DNA of 64,000 bases from Vibrio genomosp. F10 str. ZF-129 (GTDB taxonomy: Bacteria; Pseudomonadota; Gammaproteobacteria; Enterobacterales; Vibrionaceae), in assembly GCF_000287055.2 (NCBI RefSeq), contig NZ_AJYQ02000124.1, positions 16,136 through 80,135 on the forward strand. The letters are read 5' to 3'. The translations under genes were made by a program, and so were the position numbers. Shown one piece after another: positions 47,601-63,970 of the stretch. The notes below the pieces were generated by a model. The model worked only from the letters and a program-made list of their open reading frames with translations, was not told the origin of the DNA and did not search any database. Position 1 is the stretch's first letter, and every line of letters begins with the position of its first letter.

Positions 47601-49166
47601 GGTCTTATCTCTCCACCGCCACACCACGATATCTACTCAATCGAAGATTTGGCTCAGCTGATCTACGATCTGAAAAACGCGAACCGTAATGGCCGTGTAA
47701 ACGTAAAACTGGTATCGGAAGCAGGCGTAGGTACGATTGCATCAGGCGTAGCGAAAGCGAAAGCTGACGTTGTACTTATCGCAGGTTTTGATGGCGGTAC
47801 GGGTGCATCTCCGATGTCTTCTATCCGTCACACAGGTCTGCCTTGGGAACTGGGTCTAGCGGAAACGCACCAAACACTACTGAAAAACGGCCTACGTAAC
47901 CGTATCGTTGTTCAGTCTGATGGTCAGATGAAAACACCACGTGACCTTGCCGTAGCAACGCTACTTGGCGCAGAAGAATGGGGCGTAGCAACAGCAGCAC
48001 TTGTTGTTGAAGGCTGCATCATGATGCGTAAGTGTCACAAAAATACATGTCCTGTTGGTATCGCAACACAGAACAAAACTCTTCGTGAGCGTTTCGACGG
48101 CCGCGTAGAAGACGTCGTGACTTTCTTCCAATACATGGCTGAAGGTTTACGTGAAGTGATGGCTGAACTTGGCTTCCGTTCTATCGACGAAATGGTAGGA
48201 CAATCTCACAAACTGAAAGTTCGTGATGACATCGGTCACTGGAAGTACAAGAACCTAGATCTAACACCAGTACTGCACATTGAGCAGGCTCGTGCTGAAG
48301 ACGGTATCTACAACCAGACAAAACAGAATCACAACCTAGAAGACGTACTAGACCGTAAGTTGATTCAAGCTGCCATTCCAGCACTTGAGAAAGGCGAAGC
48401 CGTGAACGCGACCTTCCCTATCATCAACACGGATCGCTCTGCGGGTACCATGCTGTCGAACGAAATCTCGAAGGTTTACAAAGACCAAGGTTTACCACAA
48501 CCAATGAACGTTAAGTTCCACGGTAGTGCGGGCCAATCTTTCGGTGCATTCCTCGCGAAAGGCGTTAAGTTCGAAGTCGAAGGTGACGCTAATGATTACT
48601 GGGGTAAAGGTCTTTCTGGCGGTACGTTAGTACTGTACCCAGATGCCAAATCGACGATTATCGCTGAAGATAACATTGTGGTGGGTAACGTATGTTTCTA
48701 CGGTGCGACGTCTGGTGAATCTTACATCCGCGGTATGGCTGGTGAACGTTTCTGTGTTCGTAACTCGGGCGCAAAAGTCGTTGTTGAAGGTGTCGGTGAC
48801 CACGGTTGTGAATACATGACTGGCGGTGTCGCTGTTATTCTTGGTTCAACAGGTCGTAACTTTGCTGCCGGCATGAGTGGCGGTGTCGCTTATGTTTGGG
48901 ACAAGGCAGGAGACTTCAATACTAAGTTAAACGCTGAACTTGTCGACCTAGATCCAATCGAAGCAGAAGACAAAACGCTGCTTAAAGAAATGCTAACTAA
49001 GCATGTTGAATTCACAGGAAGTGAAGTTGCTCAGTCTTTCCTAAACAACTTTGAAGCTAATATTGCGTCACTGGTTAAAGTCATGCCACGTGATTACAAA
49101 GCGGTTCTTCAAAGACGTAAAGCTGAAGCACAACAGGCACAAACGGAACAAGTGGAGGCAGTATAA
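44619..49166 (+). CDS. gltB: Glutamate synthase large subunit, first operon (Bacillus-like type)
   Basis: 1515 residues. C21 in ELEHDACGIGFVAHL becomes the N-terminal nucleophile after removal of about 20 residues. Then come the glutaminase domain, central domain, FMN domain (GGTGASPMSS region) and the 3Fe-4S cysteines in CIMMRKCHKNTCPVG, and the C-terminal beta-helix with many GG repeats. It makes two glutamates from glutamine and 2-oxoglutarate. The N terminus (MYTPELEHDACGIG) resembles the Bacillus-type subunit rather than E. coli GltB. Codon use is strongly biased (mostly CGT, GAA and CTG/CTA), suggesting high expression. It overlaps gltD by one base. Confidence 0.95.
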   Translation: MVDREQSAQGMYTPELEHDACGIGFVAHLKNRKSHDVVTQALDMLARMEHRGGQGCDPCSGDGAGILLQKPHEFLLEESVSLGIKLPSFEKYGVGVVLFPKDEHKRAQCRDILERNAQRLELEVLGYRELPTDNSMIGADPLSTEPQFEHVFITGGPSTTPEELERKLYVLRNYTVRVCLESVSNIGDDFYINSMSYKTLVYKGQLTTEQVPQYFLDLQNPTMVTALALVHSRFSTNTFPRWRLAQPFRYIAHNGEINTVRGNLNWMKAREAIIESDLFTKAEIDMLLPICQEGSSDSSNFDMALELLVLSGRSLPHALMMMIPEAWQENKNMDPTRRAFYQYHANVMEPWDGPASVCFTDGVQVGATLDRNGLRPSRYTVTKDDFLVMASESGVVEIAPENVEYRGRLQPGRIFVADLEQGRIISDEEVKDGIASAQPYEKWVEENLLSLKKLPDASNEFSQPSPEKLLHKQQSFGVSSEEVNEIILPLAKTGYEPLSAMGADWPLAILSHQSQHLSNYFKQLFAQVTNPPIDPIRERMVMSLNTYLGKDQNLLAETPEHCQKVELESPVLSNSELEKLRAIDNEHLQAKTLDIVFQANGDEGKLERALKRICQYAEDAVIDGYSIILLTDRAVNSNHAAIPAMLAVGAVHHHLIRKGLRAKCDIVVETGDARETHHFATLIGYGANAVNPYLVIETIVELQRIKKLDPTVHPRELFDNYRKGVNGGLLKIFSKMGISTLQSYHGAQIFEALGISKSVVEKYFTGTVSRIQGLTIDDIAKEVLVRHRVGYPAREIPAQILDVGGVYQWKQRGEKHLFNPETISLLQESTRNKDYEQFKKYAKAVDDQGDNAATLRSQLAFIKNPAGSIPLAEVEPIEKILTRFATGAMSFGSISHEAHSTLAVAMNRIGAKSNSGEGGEDPARFERKENGDWERSAIKQVASGRFGVTSYYLSNADELQIKMAQGAKPGEGGQLPGDKVDDWIGATRHSTPGVGLISPPPHHDIYSIEDLAQLIYDLKNANRNGRVNVKLVSEAGVGTIASGVAKAKADVVLIAGFDGGTGASPMSSIRHTGLPWELGLAETHQTLLKNGLRNRIVVQSDGQMKTPRDLAVATLLGAEEWGVATAALVVEGCIMMRKCHKNTCPVGIATQNKTLRERFDGRVEDVVTFFQYMAEGLREVMAELGFRSIDEMVGQSHKLKVRDDIGHWKYKNLDLTPVLHIEQARAEDGIYNQTKQNHNLEDVLDRKLIQAAIPALEKGEAVNATFPIINTDRSAGTMLSNEISKVYKDQGLPQPMNVKFHGSAGQSFGAFLAKGVKFEVEGDANDYWGKGLSGGTLVLYPDAKSTIIAEDNIVVGNVCFYGATSGESYIRGMAGERFCVRNSGAKVVVEGVGDHGCEYMTGGVAVILGSTGRNFAAGMSGGVAYVWDKAGDFNTKLNAELVDLDPIEAEDKTLLKEMLTKHVEFTGSEVAQSFLNNFEANIASLVKVMPRDYKAVLQRRKAEAQQAQTEQVEAV

Positions 49167-50635
49167 TGGGTAAGCCTACTGGATTTTTAGAACATGGTCG
49201 CGAGCTTCCAAAGAAGTTAGACCCATCAGTGCGGATTGAAGACAACAAAGAGTTCGTTCTAAACGAAGAATTTGGTGAGAAAATTGGTACGCAGGCCTCT
49301 CGTTGTATGGATTGTGGTGTTCCGTTTTGTCATAACGGATGCCCAATCGGCAACATTATTCCAGAATTTAACGATGCGGTTTACCGTGACAGCTGGGAAG
49401 AAGCTTGGAACATCTTAAGCTCAACCAATAATTTCCCTGAATTTACAGGTCGAGTGTGTCCTGCTCCTTGTGAAAGTGCTTGTGTTCTTGGCATCAACCA
49501 AGACCCAATCACCATCTGTAACATCGAGAAAACCATTGTAGAAACTGCGTACCGTGAAGGGTACGCAAAACCGAAAACACCACGTGCTCGTACAGGAAAA
49601 ACCATTGCAATTATCGGGTCAGGTCCTGCGGGTTTAGCCGCTGCTGAGCAGCTAAACAGTGCAGGTCACTCTGTGACGGTATTTGAACGTGACGAAAAAG
49701 TTGGCGGTCTACTGCGTTTCGGTATTCCAGATTTTAAACTGGGTATGGACGTGATTGATCGTAAGATCAATCTAATGGCAGAAGCTGGCGTTGAGTTTAA
49801 AGTTAACCAGCACATCGGTGTTGATGTTAACGCTCAACAACTGCGTCAAGAGTTTGATGTGGTATTGCTAACCGGTGGTTCTACGGTTCCACGCGACTTA
49901 CCAATTCCAGGTCGTGAACTGAAAGGCGTTCACTTTGCCATGGAGTTCCTTGGCCAAAATAACCGTCGTGCCAATGATCTCGACCTAAAAACGGAAGAGA
50001 TTCACGCTAAAGATAAGCACGTTGTGGTTATCGGTGGTGGTGATACTGGTTCAGACTGTGTGGGTACATCAAACCGCCATAAAGCAGCCAGCATTACTCA
50101 AGTAGAGATCATGCCGGTCCCGCCAGAAAAACGCCCTGCTAATATGCCTTGGCCTCAATATCCAATGATCATGAAAACCACCACTTCACATGAAGAAGGT
50201 TGTGAACGTCATTGGAATATTCTGACCAAAGAGTTTATTGGCAACGACAAAGGTGAAGTCACGGGTCTACGTATTGCAGACATCGTTTGGCAAGACGCGA
50301 AACCAGGCGAGCGCCCTGGATTTGATGAAGTGGCTAACTCTGAACGTGTGATTCCTTGTGATATGGCATTCCTAGCGATGGGCTTCTTGCACCCTGAGCC
50401 AACCGGTGTCCTAGCTCAGCTCGACATTAAACTGGATGATCGTGGTAACGTGGCTTCTGAAGGCTACGCAACCAACCAGAAAGGCGTTTTCGCTGCTGGT
50501 GATATGCGTACAGGCCAGTCTCTCGTAGTTCGTTGTATTAACGAAGGTCGTGAATGTGCCATTGCTATTGATAACTTCTTAATGGGTAACTCCAACTTAG
50601 AAGCGAAAGCAGATTCATTAATGCTTGCTAACTAG
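49166..50635 (+). CDS. gltD: Glutamate synthase small subunit, first operon
   Basis: 489 residues. The ATG overlaps the gltB stop (TAATG). Iron-sulfur cysteines are C47, C50, C55 and C59 ([13 protein letters not shown]) and C98, C102 and C106. FAD loop: [20 protein letters not shown] loop: [12 protein letters not shown]. It supplies electrons to GltB. The opening [15 protein letters not shown] is that of the Bacillus/actinobacterial type, unlike the E. coli-type GltD encoded at 55527-56939. Confidence 0.95.
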   Translation: MGKPTGFLEHGRELPKKLDPSVRIEDNKEFVLNEEFGEKIGTQASRCMDCGVPFCHNGCPIGNIIPEFNDAVYRDSWEEAWNILSSTNNFPEFTGRVCPAPCESACVLGINQDPITICNIEKTIVETAYREGYAKPKTPRARTGKTIAIIGSGPAGLAAAEQLNSAGHSVTVFERDEKVGGLLRFGIPDFKLGMDVIDRKINLMAEAGVEFKVNQHIGVDVNAQQLRQEFDVVLLTGGSTVPRDLPIPGRELKGVHFAMEFLGQNNRRANDLDLKTEEIHAKDKHVVVIGGGDTGSDCVGTSNRHKAASITQVEIMPVPPEKRPANMPWPQYPMIMKTTTSHEEGCERHWNILTKEFIGNDKGEVTGLRIADIVWQDAKPGERPGFDEVANSERVIPCDMAFLAMGFLHPEPTGVLAQLDIKLDDRGNVASEGYATNQKGVFAAGDMRTGQSLVVRCINEGRECAIAIDNFLMGNSNLEAKADSLMLAN

Positions 50636-50712
50636 GCAAGCCGAATGAGGAGGTAATCACGCGATTTCTGTCTGTTTACCTCTATCAGACCTATCACATC
50701 ACTTATGATATT

Positions 50713-50741
50713 AAGCCAGCACCCGATGCTGGCTTTTTTTG
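50713..50741 (+). terminator. Terminator after first gltBD operon
   Basis: AGCCAGCA pairs with TGCTGGCT around a short CCCGA loop, followed by a run of Ts. Confidence 0.9.
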
Positions 50742-50874
50742 TTTTCCTCTCCCAAAAACACACAAAACATGTTGGTAAAATGTAAATAAACCATTCTTAT
50801 CCTCATGAATTGAAAGTATATTTTCAGAGTATTACGTGGTAAATCTCACTACAACATGATATTTATCCAATAAC

Positions 50875-50903
50875 TTGACCTTTTTTACAATAACCTATAT
50901 TTT
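50875..50903 (+). promoter_or_regulatory. Possible promoter of the second gltBD operon
   Basis: TTGACC (50875-50880) and TATTTT (50898-50903) are 17 bases apart, about 140 bases before the gltB start. The rest of the 410-base gap from 50636 holds only the terminator and AT-rich sequence. No nitrogen-regulator site was seen. Confidence 0.35.
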
Positions 50904-51045
50904 GTGAATCAATCGATATCAGAATTGATAAAACTTGTTAACTCTAGAAGGCATTTGATTGCATATCTAAATACACTTATAGCAATAATCATGAGTAGTT
51001 AGTCATTTACTGTCTGGATGACAGAGAAGCAAAGGGAGAATTGCA

Positions 51046-56939
<5,894 letters not shown>

Positions 56940-56972
56940 ATTGACCTGTAGATTTTTTAGGCCATACTCTAT

Positions 56973-57001
56973 AGGATCCGTTAGTCGGGTCCTTTATTTT
57001 T
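56973..57001 (+). terminator. Terminator after second gltBD operon
   Basis: AGGATCC (56973-56979) pairs with GGGTCCT (56987-56993) with one G-U pair, followed by TTTATTTTT. Confidence 0.75.
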
Positions 57002-57033
57002 CTTATTGACCAATAACTTATTGGAATAACACT

Positions 57034-57465
57034 ATGTTACGAGCCTGTATCTTCGCTTTATCAATCCTCACCTTACTGACAGCGTGTAGCCAAGGGGCAA
57101 GGAATATGATTGATCGTACTGCTTTACCCTGCGGTGATAGCCCTAATTGTGTTTCAACTGAAGATGATAGAGAGCAGCACCACCTTATCGCCTTTCAGCT
57201 CAAAAGCACAGCCAGTATCGATGACATTGAAGAGGTTGCTTTACAGCTTTCTGGCGCTAAAACAGCGGAAAAAGAAGGGAATTATCTCAGAATCGAATGC
57301 ACTTCAAGCATCCTTCGCTTCACTGATGATCTCGAACTCAAACTCAGCGGTACAACACTCATGGTTCGTTCTGAATCTCGAATCGGTTATTCGGACTTCG
57401 GCGTCAATAGAGATCGAGCCGAGGAGTTAAGAGCGATGTTATTCTCAGCTCAATTGATCATGTAG
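57034..57465 (+). CDS. DUF1499 domain lipoprotein
   Basis: 143 residues. The signal peptide ends in a lipobox LTAC (Cys 18). The mature part has LPCGDSPNCVSTED and, near the end, VRSESRIGYSDFGVNRDRAE, the two conserved blocks of DUF1499. The family is widespread and its function unknown. It lies 94 bases after gltD, beyond a terminator, so it is probably a separate unit. A plus-strand ORF in another frame (57110-57430) is a shadow. Confidence 0.85.
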   Translation: MLRACIFALSILTLLTACSQGARNMIDRTALPCGDSPNCVSTEDDREQHHLIAFQLKSTASIDDIEEVALQLSGAKTAEKEGNYLRIECTSSILRFTDDLELKLSGTTLMVRSESRIGYSDFGVNRDRAEELRAMLFSAQLIM

Positions 57466-57502
57466 CGCGATGATCTCCATAGAGATAGATTTCAAGAAAT
57501 AG

Positions 57503-57535
57503 AAAAGTCGAAGCTAAGCTTCGACTTTTTTAATT
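57503..57535 (+). terminator. Terminator after the DUF1499 gene
   Basis: AAGTCGAAGCT and AGCTTCGACTT form a near-perfect hairpin followed by six Ts. The preceding As suggest that it may also end the convergent truB operon. Confidence 0.87.
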
Positions 57536-57588
57536 TTAATATCACCGCACAGCGACGACTAGCAACTATTTACAATCTATGAGAGTGG

Positions 57589-58539
57589 CTAGGCTGACTC
57601 TTCTTCTGTAAACACAACCAGACGCTTCGGAGCGACTTTACCGTTATCATCAATCACAGCAACACCGATGAATAACTTTTCATCTCCGCTGGTCATCCGC
57701 ACGGTTCCTTCCGCTGGCGCACCAAAGATCTGAACAGGCATGCCATGTTGAACAAGATCCGTCAGCTCAGCATTCATGTTTACTTCGGGTAGATCTTCTA
57801 CCGCTGTATCCATTGGCATTAACAGTGGATCAAGCAACTCTCTAGGGGCAACTTCATCACGCTCAGCCTGCTCTAACAACTCATTAAGCTGCTCTAATGT
57901 TACCATCTTCTCATACGGATACTTGGCAACGCCTGTGCGACGCAGATAAGTAACGTGAGCACCACAGCCCAACATTTCACCGAGGTCATCCGTGATGGTT
58001 CGAATGTAAGTGCCTTTTGAGCAATGGACTTCCATCTCGATCTCATCGCCTTCAAAACGAAGCAGAACAATAGAGTAAACGGTGATTTTACGTGATTCAC
58101 GTGGCACCTCGATCCCTTCACGAGCGTACTCATAAAGTGGACGACCTTGGTGTTTCAGTGCAGAGAACATGGAAGGAACTTGGTCTGTTTCACCTTTGAA
58201 ACTCGCGACACAGCGTTCAAGCTGCTCACGTGTGACGTTAACTTCACGAGTCTCTACGACTTCACCATCTGAGTCAGAGGTGTTGGTACGTTCACCAAGT
58301 TTAGCTTTAACAACGTAACGCTTATCCGAATCCAATAGGAATTGAGAAAATTTGGTCGCTTCCCCCAAACAAATTGGAAGCATTCCTGTTGCTAAAGGAT
58401 CAAGCGCGCCTGTATGGCCCGCTTTTTGAGCAAAGTAGATTCGCTTAACTTTTTGCAAAGCATCGTTAGAAGAAATGCCGGTCGGTTTATCGAGCAAGAT
58501 AACCCCGTTGACTGGACGACCCTTACGACGGCGAGCCAT
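57589..58539 (-). CDS. truB: tRNA pseudouridine-55 synthase
   Basis: 316 residues. The catalytic Asp lies in [27 protein letters not shown] and the C-terminal PUA-type region are present. It makes pseudouridine 55 in the T-loop of tRNAs. Its ATG overlaps the rbfA stop by one base (TAATG). Last gene of the rimP-nusA-infB-rbfA-truB operon. Confidence 0.96.
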   Translation of the reverse strand: MARRRKGRPVNGVILLDKPTGISSNDALQKVKRIYFAQKAGHTGALDPLATGMLPICLGEATKFSQFLLDSDKRYVVKAKLGERTNTSDSDGEVVETREVNVTREQLERCVASFKGETDQVPSMFSALKHQGRPLYEYAREGIEVPRESRKITVYSIVLLRFEGDEIEMEVHCSKGTYIRTITDDLGEMLGCGAHVTYLRRTGVAKYPYEKMVTLEQLNELLEQAERDEVAPRELLDPLLMPMDTAVEDLPEVNMNAELTDLVQHGMPVQIFGAPAEGTVRMTSGDEKLFIGVAVIDDNGKVAPKRLVVFTEEESA

Positions 58540-58958
58540 TACTTGCCTTCCTCTTCAGAACCATTTACGTCTTCGTCACGTCCTGCTTCAGTTTGCTTTC
58601 GCTTATCTTCGTTTAATACTTCGCTCACTAAGTTAGACATACGCATACCTTCAACTAAAGTATCATCGTAAGTAAAACGAACTTCAGGCGTGAGGCGGTG
58701 GCGAATACGCTTACCCAGTGCCATACGTACTGGCACTTCGTGCTCTTTTAGAGCAGCTAGGCAGCTTTCTGGCGTTTGGTCGCCAACACATAAAAAAGTA
58801 ACGAATACTTTTGCGTAAGCTAAATCTCTTGATACTTCTACGTCAGAGATGGTCACCATCCCTAAACGAGAGTCGCGAACTTCGCGTTGAAGAATAATCG
58901 CGAGTTCCTTTTGTAGCTGCTGTGACACACGTTGTGTACGGCTAAATTCTTTTGACAT
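58539..58958 (-). CDS. rbfA: Ribosome-binding factor A
   Basis: 139 residues from the ATG at 58958 ([20 protein letters not shown]), the standard start; an in-frame ATG two codons earlier is possible. Family blocks are [20 protein letters not shown] and the YAKVFVTFL strand. It helps mature the 30S subunit and 16S rRNA 5' end and is needed in the cold. The C-terminal tail is acidic and longer than in E. coli. A GC-rich hairpin lies just upstream. Confidence 0.95.
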   Translation of the reverse strand: MSKEFSRTQRVSQQLQKELAIILQREVRDSRLGMVTISDVEVSRDLAYAKVFVTFLCVGDQTPESCLAALKEHEVPVRMALGKRIRHRLTPEVRFTYDDTLVEGMRMSNLVSEVLNEDKRKQTEAGRDEDVNGSEEEGK

Positions 58959-58982
58959 AATCATTTCTCACAAATAGAAAGA

Positions 58983-59014
58983 ATGGGGGGATGGCCAAAG
59001 CCAGCCCCCCATGG
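58983..59014 (-). other. GC-rich hairpin between infB and rbfA
   Basis: ATGGGGGG and CCCCCCAT arms with inner TGGC/GCCA pairing around a short TTTG loop. It is not followed by a T run, and lies about 25 bases before the rbfA start codon. Confidence 0.7.
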
Positions 59015-59064
59015 TGCATTCAACAACCGATTACCTTGCCTTGATAGGCGGGTAACTTTATCAA

Positions 59065-61761
59065 TTAGTCGAGTGTACGTTTAATTTCAACGATTTCGAA
59101 TACTTCGATTTGGTCACCAGCGCGAACATCATTGTAGTTCTTAACGCCGATACCACATTCGTAGCCATTCTTAACTTCTTGAACGTCATCTTTAAAGCGA
59201 CGAAGTGATTCTAGTTCACCTTCGTAAATAACCACGTTTTCGCGTAGTACGCGGATTGGGTTGCTACGCTTAATGATGCCTTCAGTAACCATACAACCAG
59301 CGATTGCGCCCAGCTTAGGTGACTTAAATACGTCACGTACTTCAGCAAGACCAATGATTTCTTGCTTGAATTCTGGAGCAAGCATACCGCCCATTGCTTG
59401 TTTAACTTCATCAATCAATTGGTAAATGATTGAGTAGTAACGTAGATCTAGGTTTTCAGTATCAACAGTACGACGAGCCGTTGCATCAGCACGAACGTTG
59501 AAACCTAAGATGATAGCGTTTGAAGCGGCTGCAAGAGTAGCATCCGTTTCAGTAATACCGCCCACACCCGAACCTACGATGTTCACTTTAACTTCGTCAG
59601 TCGATAGTTTCAGCAGTGAATCAGAAATCGCTTCAACCGAACCTTGAACATCACCTTTCAGTACCACATTCAGTTCTGCAACTTCACCCGCTTCCATGTT
59701 AGAGAACATGTTCTCTAGCTTAGATTTCTGTTGGCGAGCCAGTTTCACATCACGGAATTTACCTTGACGGTAGTTCGCTACTTCACGAGCTTTACGCTCA
59801 TCTCGTACTACTGTTGCTTCATCACCTGATGATGGAACACCAGATAGGCCGATAATTTCCACAGGGATAGATGGGCCAGCTTCTAAGATCTCTTGACCAT
59901 TCTCATCGCGCATTGCACGTACACGACCATATTCTTGACCACAAAGAAGGATATCACCCTTATTCAAGGTACCAGACTGTACAAGAACAGTCGCCACTGG
60001 ACCACGACCTTTATCTAGGCGAGATTCAACAACAACACCTGACGCCATGCCTTCTTTAACAGCAGTAAGTTCAAGAACTTCAGACTGTAGAAGGATAGTT
60101 TCTAGAAGACCATCGATGTTTGTACCCTGTTTCGCAGAGATGTGAACGAACATGTTCTCACCGCCCCACTCTTCAGGAATAACGTCGTATTGAGATAGCT
60201 CATTCTTAACGTTGTCTGGGTTCGCATCTTCTTTATCGATTTTGTTTACAGCGATAATAAGAGGTACGCCCGCCGCTTTCGCGTGTTGAATCGCTTCAAC
60301 CGTTTGTGGCATAACACCATCGTCAGCGGCAACTACAAGCACAACGATATCTGTCGCTTGAGCACCACGAGCACGCATAGCAGTAAACGCTGCGTGTCCA
60401 GGAGTATCAAGGAAGGTGATCATGCCGTTATCAGTTTCTACGTGGTATGCACCGATATGTTGAGTAATACCGCCCGCTTCACCAGAAGCAACGTGTGCTT
60501 TACGGATGTAATCCAGTGTCGATGTTTTACCGTGGTCAACGTGACCCATGATAGTAACAACTGGAGCACGAGCTTCAACAAGCGCATCGTTATCACGATC
60601 AGCCAGTACGGCTTCTTCAAGTTCATTCTCTTTACGAAGAATAACCTTGTGACCCATTTCTTCAGCAACTAAGGCCGCTGTTTCTTGGTCGATAACTTGG
60701 TTAATGGTTGCCATTGCGCCCATTTTCATCATCACTTTGATAACTTCAGTGCCTTTAACTGACATTTTGCTTGCCAGTTCAGAGACAACGATAGTCTCAC
60801 CAATAGCAACATCAGATTTTGCTACCGTTGCTGTTTTATCAAAGCCATGCTGCATTGACGTTGGTTTAGCCAATTTGCCTTTATTACGACCGCCTCTACC
60901 ACCGCGCTGGTTACGACCGTTACGCTCAGGTGTTGCTGCTGGTGCTTTTTTCTTCTTCTTACGACGGTTACCACCACCTTCTTCTTTGCGATCCGCTGCA
61001 TCTTCAGCTTCACGAGCATAAGTAGAAGTCGTGATGTGGTAATCAGCTGTTTTCTCTTGCTCTTTTTTCTTTTTCTCTTCTTCGCTCCAACGCTCTTGGT
61101 TTTCTTCCGCGAGTTTACGAGCTTCTTCAACAAGCTTTGCCGCTTCTTGTTCTGCTTTACGTTGAGCTTCTTCTTCCTGACGACGTTTTAGTTCGTCAGC
61201 TTCTTTCTTAGCTTGCGTATTAACGTCAGCATTTTTTGCATTCATGTCTTTTTTAGCCTTTTCAGCTTGTGCACGCTGAGCCTTTTCTTCCGCATTACGT
61301 TTTGCATCCGCTTCACGTTTTGCTTTCTCTTCGGCTTCGCGTTTTGCTTTCTCTGCAGCATCACGTTTCGCTAACTCTTCCGCTTCGCGTTTCGCTAGCT
61401 CTTCCGCTTCACGCTGTGCTGCTTCCTCAGCCTCACGTTTAGCTTCATCATCGACTGTGCTGCGCTTCACATAAGTACGCTTCTTACGTACTTCTACTTG
61501 AACATCTTTACTCTTACCACCACTTGCTGAAACACTGAGTGTACTGCGAGTTTTTCTCTGTAGTGTTAAACGAGTCGGCTCTGTTTCGCCTGATGTATCA
61601 CCGTGTTCTTTCTTTAAATGAACGAGGAGCTTTTGCTTCTCTTCATCTGATACTTGATCGCCGCTTGCTTTCTTCATGCCTGCGTCAGCAAGTTGCTCAA
61701 CTAAGCGTTCAACTGGCGTACCAATCTCTTCACTTAGCGCTTTTACTGTTAGTTGCGTCAT
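59065..61761 (-). CDS. infB: Translation initiation factor IF-2
   Basis: 898 residues. Order: N-terminal IF2_N domain (about 1-50), a long charged linker rich in [17 protein letters not shown] repeats (about 110-240) and an RGGRGG patch, a second N-terminal domain (about 320-390), the G domain with [17 protein letters not shown] and NKID, and domains II-IV. It brings initiator tRNA to the 30S subunit. Internal starts that give shorter forms in E. coli are plausible but not checked. It follows nusA by 21 bases. Confidence 0.97.
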   Translation of the reverse strand: MTQLTVKALSEEIGTPVERLVEQLADAGMKKASGDQVSDEEKQKLLVHLKKEHGDTSGETEPTRLTLQRKTRSTLSVSASGGKSKDVQVEVRKKRTYVKRSTVDDEAKREAEEAAQREAEELAKREAEELAKRDAAEKAKREAEEKAKREADAKRNAEEKAQRAQAEKAKKDMNAKNADVNTQAKKEADELKRRQEEEAQRKAEQEAAKLVEEARKLAEENQERWSEEEKKKKEQEKTADYHITTSTYAREAEDAADRKEEGGGNRRKKKKKAPAATPERNGRNQRGGRGGRNKGKLAKPTSMQHGFDKTATVAKSDVAIGETIVVSELASKMSVKGTEVIKVMMKMGAMATINQVIDQETAALVAEEMGHKVILRKENELEEAVLADRDNDALVEARAPVVTIMGHVDHGKTSTLDYIRKAHVASGEAGGITQHIGAYHVETDNGMITFLDTPGHAAFTAMRARGAQATDIVVLVVAADDGVMPQTVEAIQHAKAAGVPLIIAVNKIDKEDANPDNVKNELSQYDVIPEEWGGENMFVHISAKQGTNIDGLLETILLQSEVLELTAVKEGMASGVVVESRLDKGRGPVATVLVQSGTLNKGDILLCGQEYGRVRAMRDENGQEILEAGPSIPVEIIGLSGVPSSGDEATVVRDERKAREVANYRQGKFRDVKLARQQKSKLENMFSNMEAGEVAELNVVLKGDVQGSVEAISDSLLKLSTDEVKVNIVGSGVGGITETDATLAAASNAIILGFNVRADATARRTVDTENLDLRYYSIIYQLIDEVKQAMGGMLAPEFKQEIIGLAEVRDVFKSPKLGAIAGCMVTEGIIKRSNPIRVLRENVVIYEGELESLRRFKDDVQEVKNGYECGIGVKNYNDVRAGDQIEVFEIVEIKRTLD

Positions 61762-61782
61762 TCCGCTACCTCCTTGCTGAAA

Positions 61783-63270
61783 TTATTCTTCGTCACCGAA
61801 CCAACAAATGTTACGCGCTGCCATAATCAGCTCGCCCGCACGCTCTTCTGTTAGTCCTTCAATATCTTCTAGCTCATCAACACCTTGATCCGCTAGGTCT
61901 TCTAGTGTTGCTACACCTTTAGCAGCCAGTTTGAACGCGAGTTCACGCTCCAAACCTTCTAGAGCCAACAGATCTTCTGCTGGTTCAACACCGTCAAATG
62001 TTTCTTCTTGAGCCAGTGCTAAAGTGGTCAGTGCGTCTTTAGCACGGCTGCGTAGCTCTTCAACCATGTCTTCGTCTAGGCCGTCAATTTCTAGCAGCTC
62101 ATGAACAGGGACATAAGCAATTTCTTCTAGCGTTGAGAAACCTTCTTCAGACAACATTTCAGCAAAGTCTTGCTCTATATCTAGGTGCTTCATGAAGCTC
62201 TCAACAGCCGCTTGAGATTCTTCTTGGTGCTTCTTCTGTAGATCTTCAACTGTCATCACGTTCAATTCCCAACCGGTAAGTTGAGAAGCTAGGCGAACGT
62301 TCTGACCGTTACGACCGATAGCTTGAGCTAGGTTGTCAGGTTCTACCGCGATGTCCATTGAGTGTGCATCTTCATCAACGATGATTGACGCAACATCGGC
62401 TGGTGCCATGGCATTGATAGCAAATTGAGCTGGATTATCATCCCAAAGAACGATATCAATACGCTCGCCACCAAGTTCACCGGAAACCGCTTGAACACGA
62501 GCACCACGCATACCCACACACGCGCCAACAGGGTCAATACGACGGTCATTGGTTTTCACGGCAATTTTAGCACGTGAACCTGGATCGCGAGCACCGGCTT
62601 TTAGTTCGATAAGCTCTTCACCAATTTCAGGAACTTCAACACGGAAAAGCTCGGCAAGCATTTCAGGCTTAGAACGAGTGACAAACAGCTGGAAGCCACG
62701 CGCTTCTGGTTTCACTGCGTAAAGTAATCCACGAACGCGATCGCCTGGACGGAAGTTTTCGCGAGGAAGTTGATCATCACGTAAAATAACCGCTTCAGCA
62801 TTGTTACCAAGATCCATAATCACAGTTTCGCGATTCACTTTTTTAACAACACCGGTAACAAGTTCACCTTCGTTGTCAATAAACTGCTCGACGATTTGTG
62901 CACGTTCAGCTTCACGTACTTTTTGTACGATAACTTGCTTCGCTGTCTGTGTTGTAATACGGTCAAACGTTACTGAAGGGATATCGTCTTCAACGAAGTC
63001 GCCAATAGTCAAAGTTTCATCTTCGTATTGTGCTGCTTCTAATGAAATTTCTTTGGTTGGGTTTTCTACTTCTTCAACGACTTCCCAACGACGGAAAGTG
63101 TCAAACTCACCCGTTTTGCGATCAATTTCTACACGAACTTCAATTTCAAGTGCATGCTTTTTCTTAGTAGACGTAGCAAGTGCTGTTTCAAGTGCCTCAA
63201 AAATACGCTCACGAGGTACGGCTTTCTCATTAGAAACCGCCTCAACTACCGCTAAAATTTCTTTACTCAT
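61783..63270 (-). CDS. nusA: Transcription termination/antitermination protein NusA
   Basis: 495 residues, the same length as E. coli NusA. Order: N-terminal RNA-polymerase-binding domain (about 1-130), S1 (about 135-200), two KH domains ([17 protein letters not shown] in the second) and two acidic repeat domains ([20 protein letters not shown] and [20 protein letters not shown]). It modulates pausing, termination and rRNA antitermination. Upstream rimP and the tandem terminators fit the known autoregulated operon. Confidence 0.97.
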   Translation of the reverse strand: MSKEILAVVEAVSNEKAVPRERIFEALETALATSTKKKHALEIEVRVEIDRKTGEFDTFRRWEVVEEVENPTKEISLEAAQYEDETLTIGDFVEDDIPSVTFDRITTQTAKQVIVQKVREAERAQIVEQFIDNEGELVTGVVKKVNRETVIMDLGNNAEAVILRDDQLPRENFRPGDRVRGLLYAVKPEARGFQLFVTRSKPEMLAELFRVEVPEIGEELIELKAGARDPGSRAKIAVKTNDRRIDPVGACVGMRGARVQAVSGELGGERIDIVLWDDNPAQFAINAMAPADVASIIVDEDAHSMDIAVEPDNLAQAIGRNGQNVRLASQLTGWELNVMTVEDLQKKHQEESQAAVESFMKHLDIEQDFAEMLSEEGFSTLEEIAYVPVHELLEIDGLDEDMVEELRSRAKDALTTLALAQEETFDGVEPAEDLLALEGLERELAFKLAAKGVATLEDLADQGVDELEDIEGLTEERAGELIMAARNICWFGDEE

Positions 63271-63308
63271 TCTATCTAGCCTCTTAAGCTCAAATTTTTC
63301 TAGGAGAA

Positions 63309-63764
63309 CTAAAATTTAGGAATTAGGTTTGCTTTCGAGATATTGCTCAATGCAAAGCTCTCTTGCTTACCTTCAACAACGACTGAAATTGTCTCACCAT
63401 CAACAGAGTGAATATCACCCTTCCATTTACGACGGTTTTCGACAGCCATTTTCAAAACGATGTTGACCTCGTGACCAATAAACTGTTCGTAGTGTGCTGC
63501 AGTGAAAAGTGGTCTTTCAAGACCTGGAGAAGACACTTCTAGGTTATAAGCCACTGAAATTGGATCTTCTACATCCAAAACGGCACTCACTTGACGACTC
63601 ACTTCTGAACAGTCATCTACGTTAATGCCGTTTGCATGATCGATATAGATACGTAACGTTGAATGCTCGCCTGCACGAATAAACTCTAATCCAACTAACT
63701 CATAGCCTGATGCAGATACCGGAGCATCAAGCATGTCAGTAAGTTGTCTCTCTAAACCAGTCAT
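63309..63764 (-). CDS. rimP: Ribosome maturation factor RimP
   Basis: 151 residues. It contains [40 protein letters not shown] and [11 protein letters not shown], all diagnostic. It acts in 30S assembly. It precedes nusA by 38 bases and begins 20 bases after a leader terminator. Confidence 0.95.
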   Translation of the reverse strand: MTGLERQLTDMLDAPVSASGYELVGLEFIRAGEHSTLRIYIDHANGINVDDCSEVSRQVSAVLDVEDPISVAYNLEVSSPGLERPLFTAAHYEQFIGHEVNIVLKMAVENRRKWKGDIHSVDGETISVVVEGKQESFALSNISKANLIPKF

Positions 63765-63782
63765 TTAAACCACTCCAGAAAC

Positions 63783-63802
63783 AAAAAAAGGGCATAGAGC
63801 CC
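63783..63802 (-). terminator. Short leader terminator just before rimP
   Basis: On the minus strand GGGC-TCTAT-GCCC is followed by seven Ts, 18 bases before the rimP start codon. The stem is only four G-C pairs, so it may act as an attenuator rather than a full terminator. Confidence 0.5.
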
Positions 63803-63851
63803 AATTTAAATCCCAAGCAACAACCTAGCTATAATTAAAAAGCTAGATAAC

Positions 63852-63878
63852 AAAAAACCCCGATAGTCGGGGTTTTTT
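63852..63878 (-). terminator. Terminator between the initiator tRNA and rimP
   Basis: AAAAAACCCCGA and TCGGGGTTTTTT form a perfect hairpin with Ts on both strands, about 90 bases downstream of the tRNA 3' end. Confidence 0.88.
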
Positions 63879-63970
63879 ATTGCTGGACCCTTGATTCGTT
63901 AAAGATTAAGCATCTTTAACTCACAGTAATGAATTACTGCGCAAACTTGTCCACAAAATCCATAAAGGAT

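Noticed and set aside
60283..61133. Long frames on both strands inside infB (129, 105 and 103 codons)
   Set aside because: They arise from the repetitive charged region and the biased codon use of infB and have no independent support.
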